Positions 14,275-22,289 of a DNA stretch of 59,871 bases are shown here, piece after piece. The DNA comes from an uncultured Clostridia bacterium (lineage in GTDB: Bacteria > Bacillota > Clostridia > Oscillospirales > Ruminococcaceae): the NCBI GenBank assembly GCA_944386455.1, contig CALXBC010000010.1, positions 1 through 59,871 on the forward strand. The letters run 5' to 3'. The number at the start of each line of letters is the position of its first letter. The stretch's first letter is position 1. The notes beneath the pieces were generated by a model that was not told the DNA's origin, did no database searches, and saw nothing but the letters and a program-made list of their open reading frames with translations. The position numbers and the translations under genes were made by a program.

Positions 14275-14793
14275 TCAGAAAAATAGCCGTACTGCCAGGG
14301 AGGCGGCTACCAGACCCGCAAAATCGCCCGCTAACGCCGCAAATACGGTGTGGCGGGTATTTTTTATCCCAATCGCGCCATAATAAACGGCGATGGTATA
14401 AAAAGTCGTTTCGGTGGATCCCTGAAGGACGCAGGCGATCCGTCCGATCAGACTGTCAGGGCCGTATTGGGCAAGGATGGTTTCCAGCATGGCAAGGGAG
14501 CCGCTGCCCGATATGGGACGCAGCAGAGCCAGCGGCAGTGCTTCCTCCGGGATACCGAGGCTTCCGGTCAGCGGGTCTAAGGAATAGGTGAGGATATCGA
14601 GGGCACCGGAAGCCTTGAACATGGTCACAGCAACCATCAGCGCTACCAGAGCAGGAAGAAGGTTGACGGCTGTGTGCAGCCCTTCCTTTGCTCCCTGGAT
14701 AAAGCTGTCGAATACATTGACCTTTTTGACCAGTCCGTAAATCAAAATGCCTGCAATCAGGACAGGAACCAGATAGGCTGTAAATTTCATCAT
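14275..14793 (-). CDS. spmB: Spore maturation protein B
   Basis: Membrane protein of the nucleoside-recognition (Gate) family that works with SpmA in dehydrating the spore core. Several membrane helices and the conserved GSGSLAMLETILAQYGPD and QGSTETTFYTIAVYYGA segments are seen. The ATG at 14793 is chosen for similarity to family N-termini, with gagtggga 6 nt upstream; an ATG at 14841 would add 16 residues and overlap spmA. It is downstream of spmA in one minus-strand unit and convergent with the anti-sigma gene, 7 nt away. Confidence 0.92.
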   Translation of the reverse strand: MMKFTAYLVPVLIAGILIYGLVKKVNVFDSFIQGAKEGLHTAVNLLPALVALMVAVTMFKASGALDILTYSLDPLTGSLGIPEEALPLALLRPISGSGSLAMLETILAQYGPDSLIGRIACVLQGSTETTFYTIAVYYGAIGIKNTRHTVFAALAGDFAGLVAASLAVRLFF

Positions 14794-14810
14794 ACGGGAT
14801 CCCACTCTTT

Positions 14811-15410
14811 TCACATACTTTGTGTTCGTTCCCTGCGCCATACTCTGCCAAGCAGCTTTGCGGTCAACAGCCCAACCGCGAGGGAAATGACAGAGGTAAA
14901 GAGAACCGCAGGCAGAATGTCCAGCGGATTGGCTGCACCATGATTCAGCCGCAGCATAGAGACTGTGGTGGGGATCAGCTGGATAGAAGCAGTATTAAGC
15001 ACGACAAAGGTCACCATGTGGTTGGAGGCCGTCCCGCTGTTTTTGTTTTCCTCCTTGAGACAGCGCATTGCTTCCAGGCCGAGTGGTGTTGCGGCATTAC
15101 CGAGCCCCAAGAGGTTTGCTGTCATGTTCATGCAGATGGCGCGCATCGCTTTGGAGCCTTTTTTTAGTCCCGGAAACAGCCGGCGGGTGAGAGGGAAAAA
15201 CAGCCGGGCGATCAGACCGGTCAGCCCGGAATCCTCAGCGACCTTCATGATACCGCTCCACAGACAGATTGCGCCGGTCAGCGTGATCACCAGCGTGACG
15301 GCGGTGCTGCCGCCTTCCAGTGCGGCGTTGGAGACATCGCCGATCCTGTCATTGAGAACTCCAAACAGAACAGAAACCGCAATCATCACGGTAAAAATCC
15401 ATTTCATCAT
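14811..15410 (-). CDS. spmA: Spore maturation protein A
   Basis: Integral membrane partner of SpmB, 199 residues. The segment MTANLLGLGNAATPLGLEA and NTASIQLIPTTVSMLR are the conserved Gate-domain motifs of SpmA. Sporulation genes of this type are usually under mother-cell control; no clear sigma-E promoter could be assigned in the 50-nt gap to the divergent YfhO promoter. With spmB it marks the host as an endospore-former or a recent descendant of one. Confidence 0.93.
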   Translation of the reverse strand: MMKWIFTVMIAVSVLFGVLNDRIGDVSNAALEGGSTAVTLVITLTGAICLWSGIMKVAEDSGLTGLIARLFFPLTRRLFPGLKKGSKAMRAICMNMTANLLGLGNAATPLGLEAMRCLKEENKNSGTASNHMVTFVVLNTASIQLIPTTVSMLRLNHGAANPLDILPAVLFTSVISLAVGLLTAKLLGRVWRRERTQSM

Positions 15411-15464
15411 GTGAAAACAGCACCCTTACTTGATTTGATTCATGTTAATATATATGTGAAAAGA

Positions 15465-15493
15465 TTGATAATCAGTCGTTGATATGGTATAAT
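15465..15493 (+). promoter_or_regulatory. Promoter of the YfhO-family gene
   Basis: TTGATA (15465-15470), a 17-nt spacer and TATAAT (15488-15493) with TGG just before (extended -10), 39 nt upstream of the ATG. Confidence 0.8.
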
Positions 15494-15531
15494 ATTCCCA
15501 TTCTGTTTGTTTGAAAGGAAGGATAGTCTGC

Positions 15532-18012
15532 ATGACTCGACTGCAAACCGGCAGGCTTGGCCGCTGGAAAACCGGGCTGATTTTATCCATTTCTTTTTTT
15601 ATTCCCGTGTTGGTGATGCTGCTGGTCTATCAATCACTCGGCTTTTATCCGTTTGGGGAAAAGTCTGTCCTGCTGATGGATATGTCGGACCAGTATGTCG
15701 CCTTTTATTCCTCTTTGCGGGAGATTGTCAGCGGACAGAGCAGCATCTTTTTCTCCTGGTCCAAGTCCTTTGGGAGCAATTATATCGGGCTGTTTGCCTA
15801 TTATCTTTCCAGCCCGCTGTCCTTTCTGACGCTGCTGTTTCCCCAATCCCAGCTTCCGCTGGCGATTCTCTGGCTGACCGTGTTAAAAATCAGTCTCTGC
15901 GGCCTGACGATGGCGATCTATCTGCGGTTTGCATTTGGAAAGAACACGGCTGCGATCGTTTTGTTTTCGGTCTGTTATGCGCTGATGAGCTATAATCTGG
16001 TCTATTCGCTGTCTTTGATGTGGCTGGATGCAGTGATCTGGCTGCCGATTATTCTGCTGGGACTGGAGCGGATTCTGAAGGGAAAAAGCCCGGTTCTGTT
16101 TCTGCTGAGTCTTGCGGTGCTTTTTATCTCAACCTACTATATTTCCTATATGGTCGGAATATTCTGTGTGATTTATTTTTTCTTTCGCTATTTTACAGGG
16201 GAACGTCAGATTGCAGCCAAGGACTTTTTTCAAAAAGTACTGGTCTACGCCTGCTCCGTTCTGCTGGCATTCGGGCTTGCCGCGTGGCTGCTGGTGCCGA
16301 CGATCACGGATCTTCTGCATGGAAAGATCGGCGGCTATAACTATACGCCGGATAATTTCTGGAATTTTCAGCCGTTTGCGTTTTTTTCCAAACTTTTGCC
16401 TGGAAACTATGACAGCATTACAAATTCCGGGCTTCCGGCGGTGTTTTGCGGGATGCTGGTTCTGCTGCTGGTATTGGTTTATTTTGCCTCACCGGCGGTG
16501 AGACTCAGAGAAAAGCTGTCTGCGGGCGGAATCCTGGTGTTTTTTATTCTCAGCTTTTCGATTCGTCAGCTGGATATGTTCTGGCATGTATTTCAGTATC
16601 CGAACTGGTTCCCTTATCGTTACGCATTCTTGTTTTCCTTTTTTATGATTTTTCTTGCCTATCGCGGTTTTATCAGCATGGAGCAAGTGGTGCCGGAACT
16701 GTTTGCTTTCGGCAGCATGAAGAAATTGGTGTTATGTATAACCGCTCTAGTGCTGGCGGTCGGGTATACAGGCGGAGAGTTGTTTTATAACGCAAAAGTC
16801 ATGTTCAATGGATTGGACAGTCAGTTCCACTATAAAACGGTAGAGGAATACAACAGCTTTTATGAGGAGCTGCGTCCGTTGGTGGATTATGCAAAAAGTC
16901 AGGGAAATGATTTTTACCGCATTGAGAAAGACTTTGAATTTTCCAAAAACGATGCGCTCCGGCTGGGCTATAACGGGATTACGCACTATTCTTCTGCCTA
17001 TAACCGCCATATCAATGAGACCACCAAAAAGCTCGGCTTTGCACAGTATTATTTCTGGAATTCCTATTTTGGTTCCACGCCGGTGACAGACAGTTTATTT
17101 GGGGTACGCTATATCATGTCAAAGGATGAGATGCCTGAATTTTACCGTCCGGTCATGAAAAACGGTTCGGTCACACTGTATGAGAATCCCTATTATTTAT
17201 CCATCGGGATTCAGTCGTCTGCTGAAATTGCGGATTTTTATATCGAAGGAAATGACTATTTTGCGACGCAGAACCATCTGTTGAGTGCTGTCTGCGGTGA
17301 GGATGCGCAGGTGTTTCGAGAAATCGAGTTTGAAAAGGATATGGATGGCAAGCGGATGATTTACCGTTTTACGGCTGATGCCCGAGACCCGTATTATCTT
17401 TCGCTTGTATCCAATCAGACCGCCGGAGCCAATATCTATGTCAACGGCAAACTGCTTTCCGGATATTTTTCCGGGGAGACCAAGTGCTGTTTGTATCTGG
17501 GCACCTTTGCGGCGGGGGAAGAGGTTGAGGTTGTCTGCGATATTTACAGGGGCAGCGTCAAGCTACTCAGCGAAGATATTTATGCGCTGGATACCCAACA
17601 GTACATCGATGTGATGACTGCGCTCCAGAAAAAAGACCTGGATGTCAGTAATTATCAAAATTCACAAATAAATGGAACGGTTGAAATGGAACAGGATGGC
17701 TATCTGTTTACTTCGATTCCCTATGATTCCGGCTTTACGGTTTGGGTAGATGGAGAGAAAGCAGAATATACCGCTTTTTCGGATACCTTTTTGCTGCTTC
17801 CGTTGTCCGCGGGAACGCATGAGATCCGTACAAGCTATGTCCCACGGGGATTTTGGCCTGGATTTGCATTGACGGCTTTGTCTGTGCTTTTGCTGGCGGT
17901 GTGGGGCGTGTATCAATTGTTCAAACAAAAAAGAAGCCAGCAGAATAAATCCCTTTCGGCATGGAATAATAAGACAGCAGATATTGCCGGAAAGGATGAA
18001 AAAATCACATGA
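15532..18012 (+). CDS. YfhO-family multi-pass membrane protein
   Basis: A large (826-residue) membrane protein. About a dozen hydrophobic helices in the first half are followed by an outside C-terminal domain and a last helix near 790-810. The early segment LLMDMSDQYVAFYSSL (after the first helix) and NSYFGSTPVTDSLFGVRYI later match the YfhO family, GT-C-like proteins implicated in glycosylation of lipoteichoic acid or other surface polymers. An aspartate pair near the first loop would fit a GT-C active site. The ATG at 15532 follows aaggaagg by 8 nt. The small next gene overlaps by 4 bp. Confidence 0.85.
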   Translation: MTRLQTGRLGRWKTGLILSISFFIPVLVMLLVYQSLGFYPFGEKSVLLMDMSDQYVAFYSSLREIVSGQSSIFFSWSKSFGSNYIGLFAYYLSSPLSFLTLLFPQSQLPLAILWLTVLKISLCGLTMAIYLRFAFGKNTAAIVLFSVCYALMSYNLVYSLSLMWLDAVIWLPIILLGLERILKGKSPVLFLLSLAVLFISTYYISYMVGIFCVIYFFFRYFTGERQIAAKDFFQKVLVYACSVLLAFGLAAWLLVPTITDLLHGKIGGYNYTPDNFWNFQPFAFFSKLLPGNYDSITNSGLPAVFCGMLVLLLVLVYFASPAVRLREKLSAGGILVFFILSFSIRQLDMFWHVFQYPNWFPYRYAFLFSFFMIFLAYRGFISMEQVVPELFAFGSMKKLVLCITALVLAVGYTGGELFYNAKVMFNGLDSQFHYKTVEEYNSFYEELRPLVDYAKSQGNDFYRIEKDFEFSKNDALRLGYNGITHYSSAYNRHINETTKKLGFAQYYFWNSYFGSTPVTDSLFGVRYIMSKDEMPEFYRPVMKNGSVTLYENPYYLSIGIQSSAEIADFYIEGNDYFATQNHLLSAVCGEDAQVFREIEFEKDMDGKRMIYRFTADARDPYYLSLVSNQTAGANIYVNGKLLSGYFSGETKCCLYLGTFAAGEEVEVVCDIYRGSVKLLSEDIYALDTQQYIDVMTALQKKDLDVSNYQNSQINGTVEMEQDGYLFTSIPYDSGFTVWVDGEKAEYTAFSDTFLLLPLSAGTHEIRTSYVPRGFWPGFALTALSVLLLAVWGVYQLFKQKRSQQNKSLSAWNNKTADIAGKDEKIT

Positions 18013-18200
18013 ATAATATCAAAGCGGAAGTGATCTCTGAAATCGACCGCAGAATCGCTAATCTTCAGGAGCATCGGTATGACGAAATCATTGTCACCGG
18101 GAATCAATACGACGAGCTGAACCAGGCACTGGCAAAGGTGATCGGGGTTCCGATTATCAAGGAGCTTGGCAGTCTCAAGCAGTACGTGGAAGAGCTTTAG
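18009..18200 (+). CDS. Small conserved-looking protein (63 aa), function unknown
   Basis: A soluble, charged 63-residue protein, mostly helical, with no signal peptide or Cys. It overlaps the YfhO-family gene by ATGA, so it is translated by coupling and is unlikely to be a chance frame. No family was recognised. Its C-terminal half (VIGVPIIKELGSLKQYVEEL) looks like a strand-helix unit. Confidence 0.6.
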   Translation: MNNIKAEVISEIDRRIANLQEHRYDEIIVTGNQYDELNQALAKVIGVPIIKELGSLKQYVEEL

Positions 18201-18209
18201 TTATGCTGC

Positions 18210-18243
18210 AAATCCCTGTTTCTTTTATAGGAAGCGGGGATTT
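18210..18243 (+). terminator. Hairpin after the 63-aa gene
   Basis: aaatccctgtttc pairs with gaagcggggattt (13 bp including two G-U pairs), with an 8-nt loop. No T-run follows, so it is a weak terminator candidate. Confidence 0.4.
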
Positions 18244-18288
18244 CAGTCTGTCAGCGGAAATTTTTGTCATTCTGTCCAATAATTCAAA

Positions 18289-18304
18289 GTTAGTATTTAC
18301 TAAC
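18289..18304. promoter_or_regulatory. Inverted repeat, possible operator of the copper ATPase gene
   Basis: A perfect 7-bp palindrome, gttagta-tt-tactaac, 17 nt upstream of the copA -35 box. Position and symmetry suit a dimeric regulator. It is not the CopY core TACAnnTGTA, and no regulator gene is adjacent. Confidence 0.4.
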
Positions 18305-18321
18305 TTGATAAGGAAATGAAA

Positions 18322-18350
18322 TTGACTTTTTATCAGTTCGGCGGTATAAT
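18322..18350 (+). promoter_or_regulatory. Promoter of the copper ATPase gene
   Basis: TTGACT (18322-18327), a 17-nt spacer and TATAAT (18345-18350), about 60 nt before the start codon. Confidence 0.75.
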
Positions 18351-18410
18351 ATATACAAAGTTCCTCTCTTTTCAAATGAGGGGCGGTACTGACAAGGAGA
18401 GTCGGTTGTG

Positions 18411-20972
18411 ATGAACCATCAAAAATTCGATGTGACGGGCATGACCTGTTCGGCCTGCTCCTCACACGTTCAAAAAAGTGTGTCAAAGCTGACCGGTGTA
18501 AAAGAATGCAATGTCAATCTGCTCAGCAACTCCATGACGGTTGACTATGATGATGCGCAGTGCAGCGTGGAGGATATTATCTCCGCAGTGGAAAGCGGGG
18601 GATATGGTGCGGCTCTGGCCAATCAAAAGGCAAAGGCCGCTATTGACAAAGCGCCTCTCAATCGTGCAGAGGACGAACGCAGACAGACAAAAATCCGTCT
18701 GATCTGGTCATTTATATTCCTGATACCACTGTTTTATATTTCGATGGGGCATATGCTCGGCGCACCGCTGCCAGGGTTTTTGACCGGCATGGAGAATGCC
18801 CTGGCTTTTGCATTTACGCAATTTTTATTGTCCCTGCCGATCATTTTTCTGAACTTTAAATATTTTAAAAACGGATTTCGTTCCCTGTTTCATCTCAGCC
18901 CCAATATGGATTCCCTGATTGCGATTGGCTCGGCCGCTGCCATGATTTATGGGATTTTTGCAATTTATCAGATCGGCTATGGACTGGGGCATGGAGAGAT
19001 GGAGCGTGTTCACCAGTATTCCATGGATCTGTATTTTGAGTCGGCTGGGATGATTTTAACGCTGATTACCCTTGGAAAGTATCTGGAAAGCCGTGCAAAG
19101 GGAAAAACGTCTGAAGCGATCACAAAGCTGGTTAATCTGGCACCTAAAACAGCTCTCGTTCTGCGGGACGGAAAGGAAACGGAAATCCTTTCCGAAGAGG
19201 TTGTGCAGGGGGACATTGTTATTGTCAAGCCGGGGATGGCAGTCCCGGTCGACGGTATAGTTATCGAAGGCAGTTCTTCGGTCGATGAATCCGCTATTAC
19301 CGGCGAAAGCATCCCGGTGGAAAAAATACCTGGGGCACAGGTGACAGGCGCTACCATCAATAAAACCGGCTATTTTAAAATGAGGGCGACAAAAGTAGGA
19401 GAAGATACAACGCTGTCCCAGATTATTCGTCTGGTGGAAGAAGCCAGTTCGTCAAAGGCTCCGATTGCGCGGTTGGCGGATAAGGTCAGCGGTGTTTTTG
19501 TTCCGGCAGTGATTGTGATTGCAATACTGGCAACCGCAGTCTGGCTGATTCTCGGCAAGCCTTTTGAATTTGCGCTGTCAATCGGTATCGCGGTACTGGT
19601 TATTTCCTGTCCCTGTGCGCTTGGCTTGGCGACGCCGACGGCGATCATGGTCGGGACAGGAAAAGGTGCGCAGAACGGGATTCTGATCAAGTCAGCTCAG
19701 GCGCTGGAGATTCTTCACAGCGTTGATACGGTCGTGTTTGACAAAACGGGGACGCTGACGGCAGGAAAACCTCGAGTGACAGATATTGTTCCTGCGTCCG
19801 GCTGGGACAGGACTTCCTTGCTTGGAGTGGCTGCTGCGCTGGAGGCCGCGTCCGAGCATCCGTTAGCAGAAGCTGTTTTGATGAAAGCACGGGAAGAACA
19901 GATTACACCTGATTCGCTGGAGCATTTTGACAGTGTATCCGGCCGCGGAATCATCGGCACGCTGAAAGGACAGCGGTATTTTGCGGGCAACCGTGCACTG
20001 ATGGAGGATAACGGAATCGACTGCGCCGGTTATGCGGATCAGTTGGATGCGTTTGCTAAAGAGGGAAAAACACCGCTTTACTTTGCGGATGCCAATGGAA
20101 TCATTGGTTTGATCGCGGTCAAAGATACTGTCAAGCCAACCAGCAGAAATGCGATAGCAGAGCTGAATGCCGCAGGAATCGAAACCATCATGCTGACCGG
20201 GGATAACCGGCGGACTGCTGATGCAATCAAAAAGGAGCTTGGAATCAGAGAAGTGATTGCCGAGGTGCTGCCCCAGGAAAAGGAAGAGAAGATCCGCAGC
20301 CTTCAGACAGCAGGAAAACGAGTCGCAATGGTGGGAGATGGTATCAACGATTCACCGGCACTGGCACGCGCAGATGTCGGGATCGCAATTGGAACGGGAA
20401 CAGATGTTGCGATTGAGTCGGCAGATGTGATTCTGATGAAAAATGATCTGTTAGATGTGGTGTCTGCCATTCAGCTGAGCAAGGCGACCATCCGCAATAT
20501 TAAGGAAAATTTGTTCTGGGCATTGATTTATAACTCGATTGGAATTCCTATTGCGGCGGGGGTGCTGATTGCGGTGGCGAATTTCAAGCTCAATCCAATG
20601 CTTGCGGCTGCCGCAATGAGCTTAAGCTCTGTTTGTGTTGTTTCCAATGCACTCAGACTCAAGCTGTTCAAGCCAAAATATCGCTTTGCGGGACAAAACG
20701 GCCGTCAGGATGAAAATAAAATCATTACCGAAAATTATGGCGAACAGCCAGAGGAGGATATCATCATGAAAAAAACAATCAAAATCAACGGAATGATGTG
20801 CAACCACTGCAAAGCGCATGTTGAGCAGGCCCTGAATGCACTGGACGGCGTAACTGCTGAGGTCAGTCTGGAGGACAAAGCGGCTTACCTGACGCTGGAT
20901 AGGGAGGTCGGCGATGACGTCCTGAAAAAAGCGGTAACCGAGGCGGGCTATGAGGTCGTCGCAATTCAGTAA
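18411..20972 (+). CDS. copA: Copper-exporting P1B-type ATPase with fused C-terminal CopZ-like domain
   Basis: Pumps Cu(I) out of the cytoplasm. Order: N-terminal HMA domain with CSAC (Cys13, Cys16), membrane helices, TGES actuator motif, the transmembrane CPC at about 401-403, the phosphorylated Asp444 in DKTGT, the SEHPL motif, GDGIND, and final helices near 690-730. The usual family protein ends soon after. Here a linker of about 30 residues leads to a second HMA domain with CNHC, starting at an internal Met (residue 786). The ATG at 18411 is used; a GTG immediately before it has slightly better spacing to aaggaga. Confidence 0.95.
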   Translation: MNHQKFDVTGMTCSACSSHVQKSVSKLTGVKECNVNLLSNSMTVDYDDAQCSVEDIISAVESGGYGAALANQKAKAAIDKAPLNRAEDERRQTKIRLIWSFIFLIPLFYISMGHMLGAPLPGFLTGMENALAFAFTQFLLSLPIIFLNFKYFKNGFRSLFHLSPNMDSLIAIGSAAAMIYGIFAIYQIGYGLGHGEMERVHQYSMDLYFESAGMILTLITLGKYLESRAKGKTSEAITKLVNLAPKTALVLRDGKETEILSEEVVQGDIVIVKPGMAVPVDGIVIEGSSSVDESAITGESIPVEKIPGAQVTGATINKTGYFKMRATKVGEDTTLSQIIRLVEEASSSKAPIARLADKVSGVFVPAVIVIAILATAVWLILGKPFEFALSIGIAVLVISCPCALGLATPTAIMVGTGKGAQNGILIKSAQALEILHSVDTVVFDKTGTLTAGKPRVTDIVPASGWDRTSLLGVAAALEAASEHPLAEAVLMKAREEQITPDSLEHFDSVSGRGIIGTLKGQRYFAGNRALMEDNGIDCAGYADQLDAFAKEGKTPLYFADANGIIGLIAVKDTVKPTSRNAIAELNAAGIETIMLTGDNRRTADAIKKELGIREVIAEVLPQEKEEKIRSLQTAGKRVAMVGDGINDSPALARADVGIAIGTGTDVAIESADVILMKNDLLDVVSAIQLSKATIRNIKENLFWALIYNSIGIPIAAGVLIAVANFKLNPMLAAAAMSLSSVCVVSNALRLKLFKPKYRFAGQNGRQDENKIITENYGEQPEEDIIMKKTIKINGMMCNHCKAHVEQALNALDGVTAEVSLEDKAAYLTLDREVGDDVLKKAVTEAGYEVVAIQ
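20751..20972 (+). other. Internal ribosome site and possible independent CopZ-like product inside copA
   Basis: Within the copA frame, gaggagg (20751-20757) lies 8 nt before an in-frame ATG at 20766. Translation from there would give a free 68-residue HMA protein with CNHC (MKKTIKINGMMCNHCKAHV onward), the size and sequence type of the copper chaperone CopZ. This looks like a former copA-copZ gene pair joined by loss of the copA stop, with the copZ ribosome site kept. One transcript could then yield both the fused pump and the free chaperone. Confidence 0.6.
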
Positions 20973-20993
20973 CTGTTAAAACGACGCAATTTA

Positions 20994-21221
20994 GCCGCCT
21001 TTGTATAAAGGCGGCGCAGTCTGTAGAAAAAGGGAATATTTTAGGGAAAATCCCCTTTTAAATGGAGCAACCGAGGACATGCGCATCGGTTGCGACCTCG
21101 ACAAACCGCGTCGCAACGCGGCTTGTTGGGGCGATATTATAAGAGGGGGATGCCCCCTCTTATAGAGCGTGTCTAGTTTTTCGACACGCTCAGCCGCCCT
21201 TGTAAAAAAGGCGGCGTTTTT
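20994..21221. repeat. Composite hairpin-rich repeat block
   Basis: About 230 bp of stacked hairpins. It is bounded by two versions of a gccgcc/ggcggc hairpin (20994-21015, and 21193-21215 with a T-run). Between them are a partly palindromic repeat (21021-21063) also found inverted at 34797-34843, a caaccga/tcggttg hairpin, an ataagaggggg/ccccctcttat hairpin (21139-21163) and a gagcgtgtc hairpin (21165-21191) shared with 814-840. The block carries no believable gene and resembles dispersed non-coding elements of Clostridia. Confidence 0.75.
21193..21221 (+). terminator. Terminator-like hairpin at the right edge of the repeat block
   Basis: gccgccctt pairs with aaaggcggc (one mismatch) and is followed by gttttt. 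It could stop read-through from copA before the isomerase gene. Confidence 0.6.
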
Positions 21222-21254
21222 CCTTATCATAAAAATAGAAGGGAGCGCTCATTG

Positions 21255-22118
21255 ATGAAAATCGCGGTCAGTTCTTACAGCTTTTCTCAATACATAAGAA
21301 AAGGGATTTTAAACCAGCTTACCTGTATTCAAAAGGCCAAGGAGCTTGGCTTTGACGCAATCGAGTTTACGGATCTGGAGCCCCCGAATGGAATGACGGA
21401 AGAAGATTATGCCCGCCGAATCAAAGCGGAATGCGATCTGGCAGGGCTGCCGGTCTCCAGCTATACGGTATCCGCGGATTTTATCGGCCATGATATGGAA
21501 GCTGAGATCGCACGTCTCAAAAAGAAAATCGATATCGCTGCTGTTTTGGGAACATCCAGTGTCCGTCATGATGCCACATGGACGAATCCGACCGGCATCA
21601 GGGGGCTCAGCAGTATGCTCGATAAATTGGCAGAAGCGATTCGCCGGGTTGCGGATTATGCACAATCCAAGGGGATTCGTACTATGGTGGAAAACCATGG
21701 TTTTTTCTTACAGGATGCAGACCGTGTGGAAAGACTGATTACAGCTGTTGCGCATCCCAGCTTCGGATGGCTGTGTGATATGGGAAACTTCCTCTGCGCG
21801 GACGAAAATCCTGCTGTTTCCTGCGGGAAAGCAGCGCCCTACACGTTTTATGTTCATGCAAAAGATTTTATTTATAAAGACGGCAGCGCGCCGGATCCGG
21901 GAACCGGCTTCATGATGACGCGTTCCGGCAACTATTTGCGGGGAACAATTGTGGGACACGGTGTTGTTCCGATCAAACAATGTTTGAATGCATTGAAACG
22001 AGGCGGCTATGACGGTTATGTGGGAGTGGAGTTTGAAGGAATGGAAGACTGCATAGAAGCGCTCTCTATCGGGCTTGCCAATTTAAGAAAATATGTGGCT
22101 GATGTATATGGCGGATAA
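21255..22118 (+). CDS. Sugar phosphate isomerase/epimerase family TIM-barrel protein
   Basis: A 287-residue product of the AP-endonuclease-2-like (IolE/IolI/xylose isomerase-like) family. Metal-binding candidates are Glu in MVENHG (middle), Asp and His near GWLCDMGNF and YVHAKDF, and Glu in GVEFEG close to the end, the expected order around the barrel. The substrate is not predictable. The ATG follows aaggga by about 8 nt. It stands alone between the repeat block and a strong terminator. A second member of the family occurs at 57,872-58,684. Confidence 0.85.
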   Translation: MKIAVSSYSFSQYIRKGILNQLTCIQKAKELGFDAIEFTDLEPPNGMTEEDYARRIKAECDLAGLPVSSYTVSADFIGHDMEAEIARLKKKIDIAAVLGTSSVRHDATWTNPTGIRGLSSMLDKLAEAIRRVADYAQSKGIRTMVENHGFFLQDADRVERLITAVAHPSFGWLCDMGNFLCADENPAVSCGKAAPYTFYVHAKDFIYKDGSAPDPGTGFMMTRSGNYLRGTIVGHGVVPIKQCLNALKRGGYDGYVGVEFEGMEDCIEALSIGLANLRKYVADVYGG

Positions 22119-22199
22119 CGATTTAAAACAGAATAGAAAGCACCGGTATGGTAAGATCTTTGCGGATGCCATAATAAGTTACATACTTAGATATACAGC

Positions 22200-22241
22200 A
22201 AAAATCGGGGCAGAGTCCGTTGACTCTGCCCCGATTTTTTA
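22200..22241. terminator. Strong bidirectional terminator
   Basis: aaaatcggggcagagtc pairs perfectly with gactctgccccgatttt around cgtt, with A- and T-runs on either side. It serves the isomerase gene and the convergent minus-strand operon. Confidence 0.92.
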
Positions 22242-22289
22242 AACTTCGTTACGGCGTCTCACCATCCCGTTGCTTCCTATTTTATTATT

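Noticed and set aside
18411-20765. Programmed frameshift in copA as in E. coli
   Set aside because: No slippery heptamer with a following pseudoknot was seen near the first HMA domain; the fused C-terminal domain with its own ribosome site gives a simpler route to a free chaperone.
20991-21230. Minus-strand open frame across the repeat block
   Set aside because: Its peptide is a translation of hairpin repeats and such frames are a common annotation artefact.
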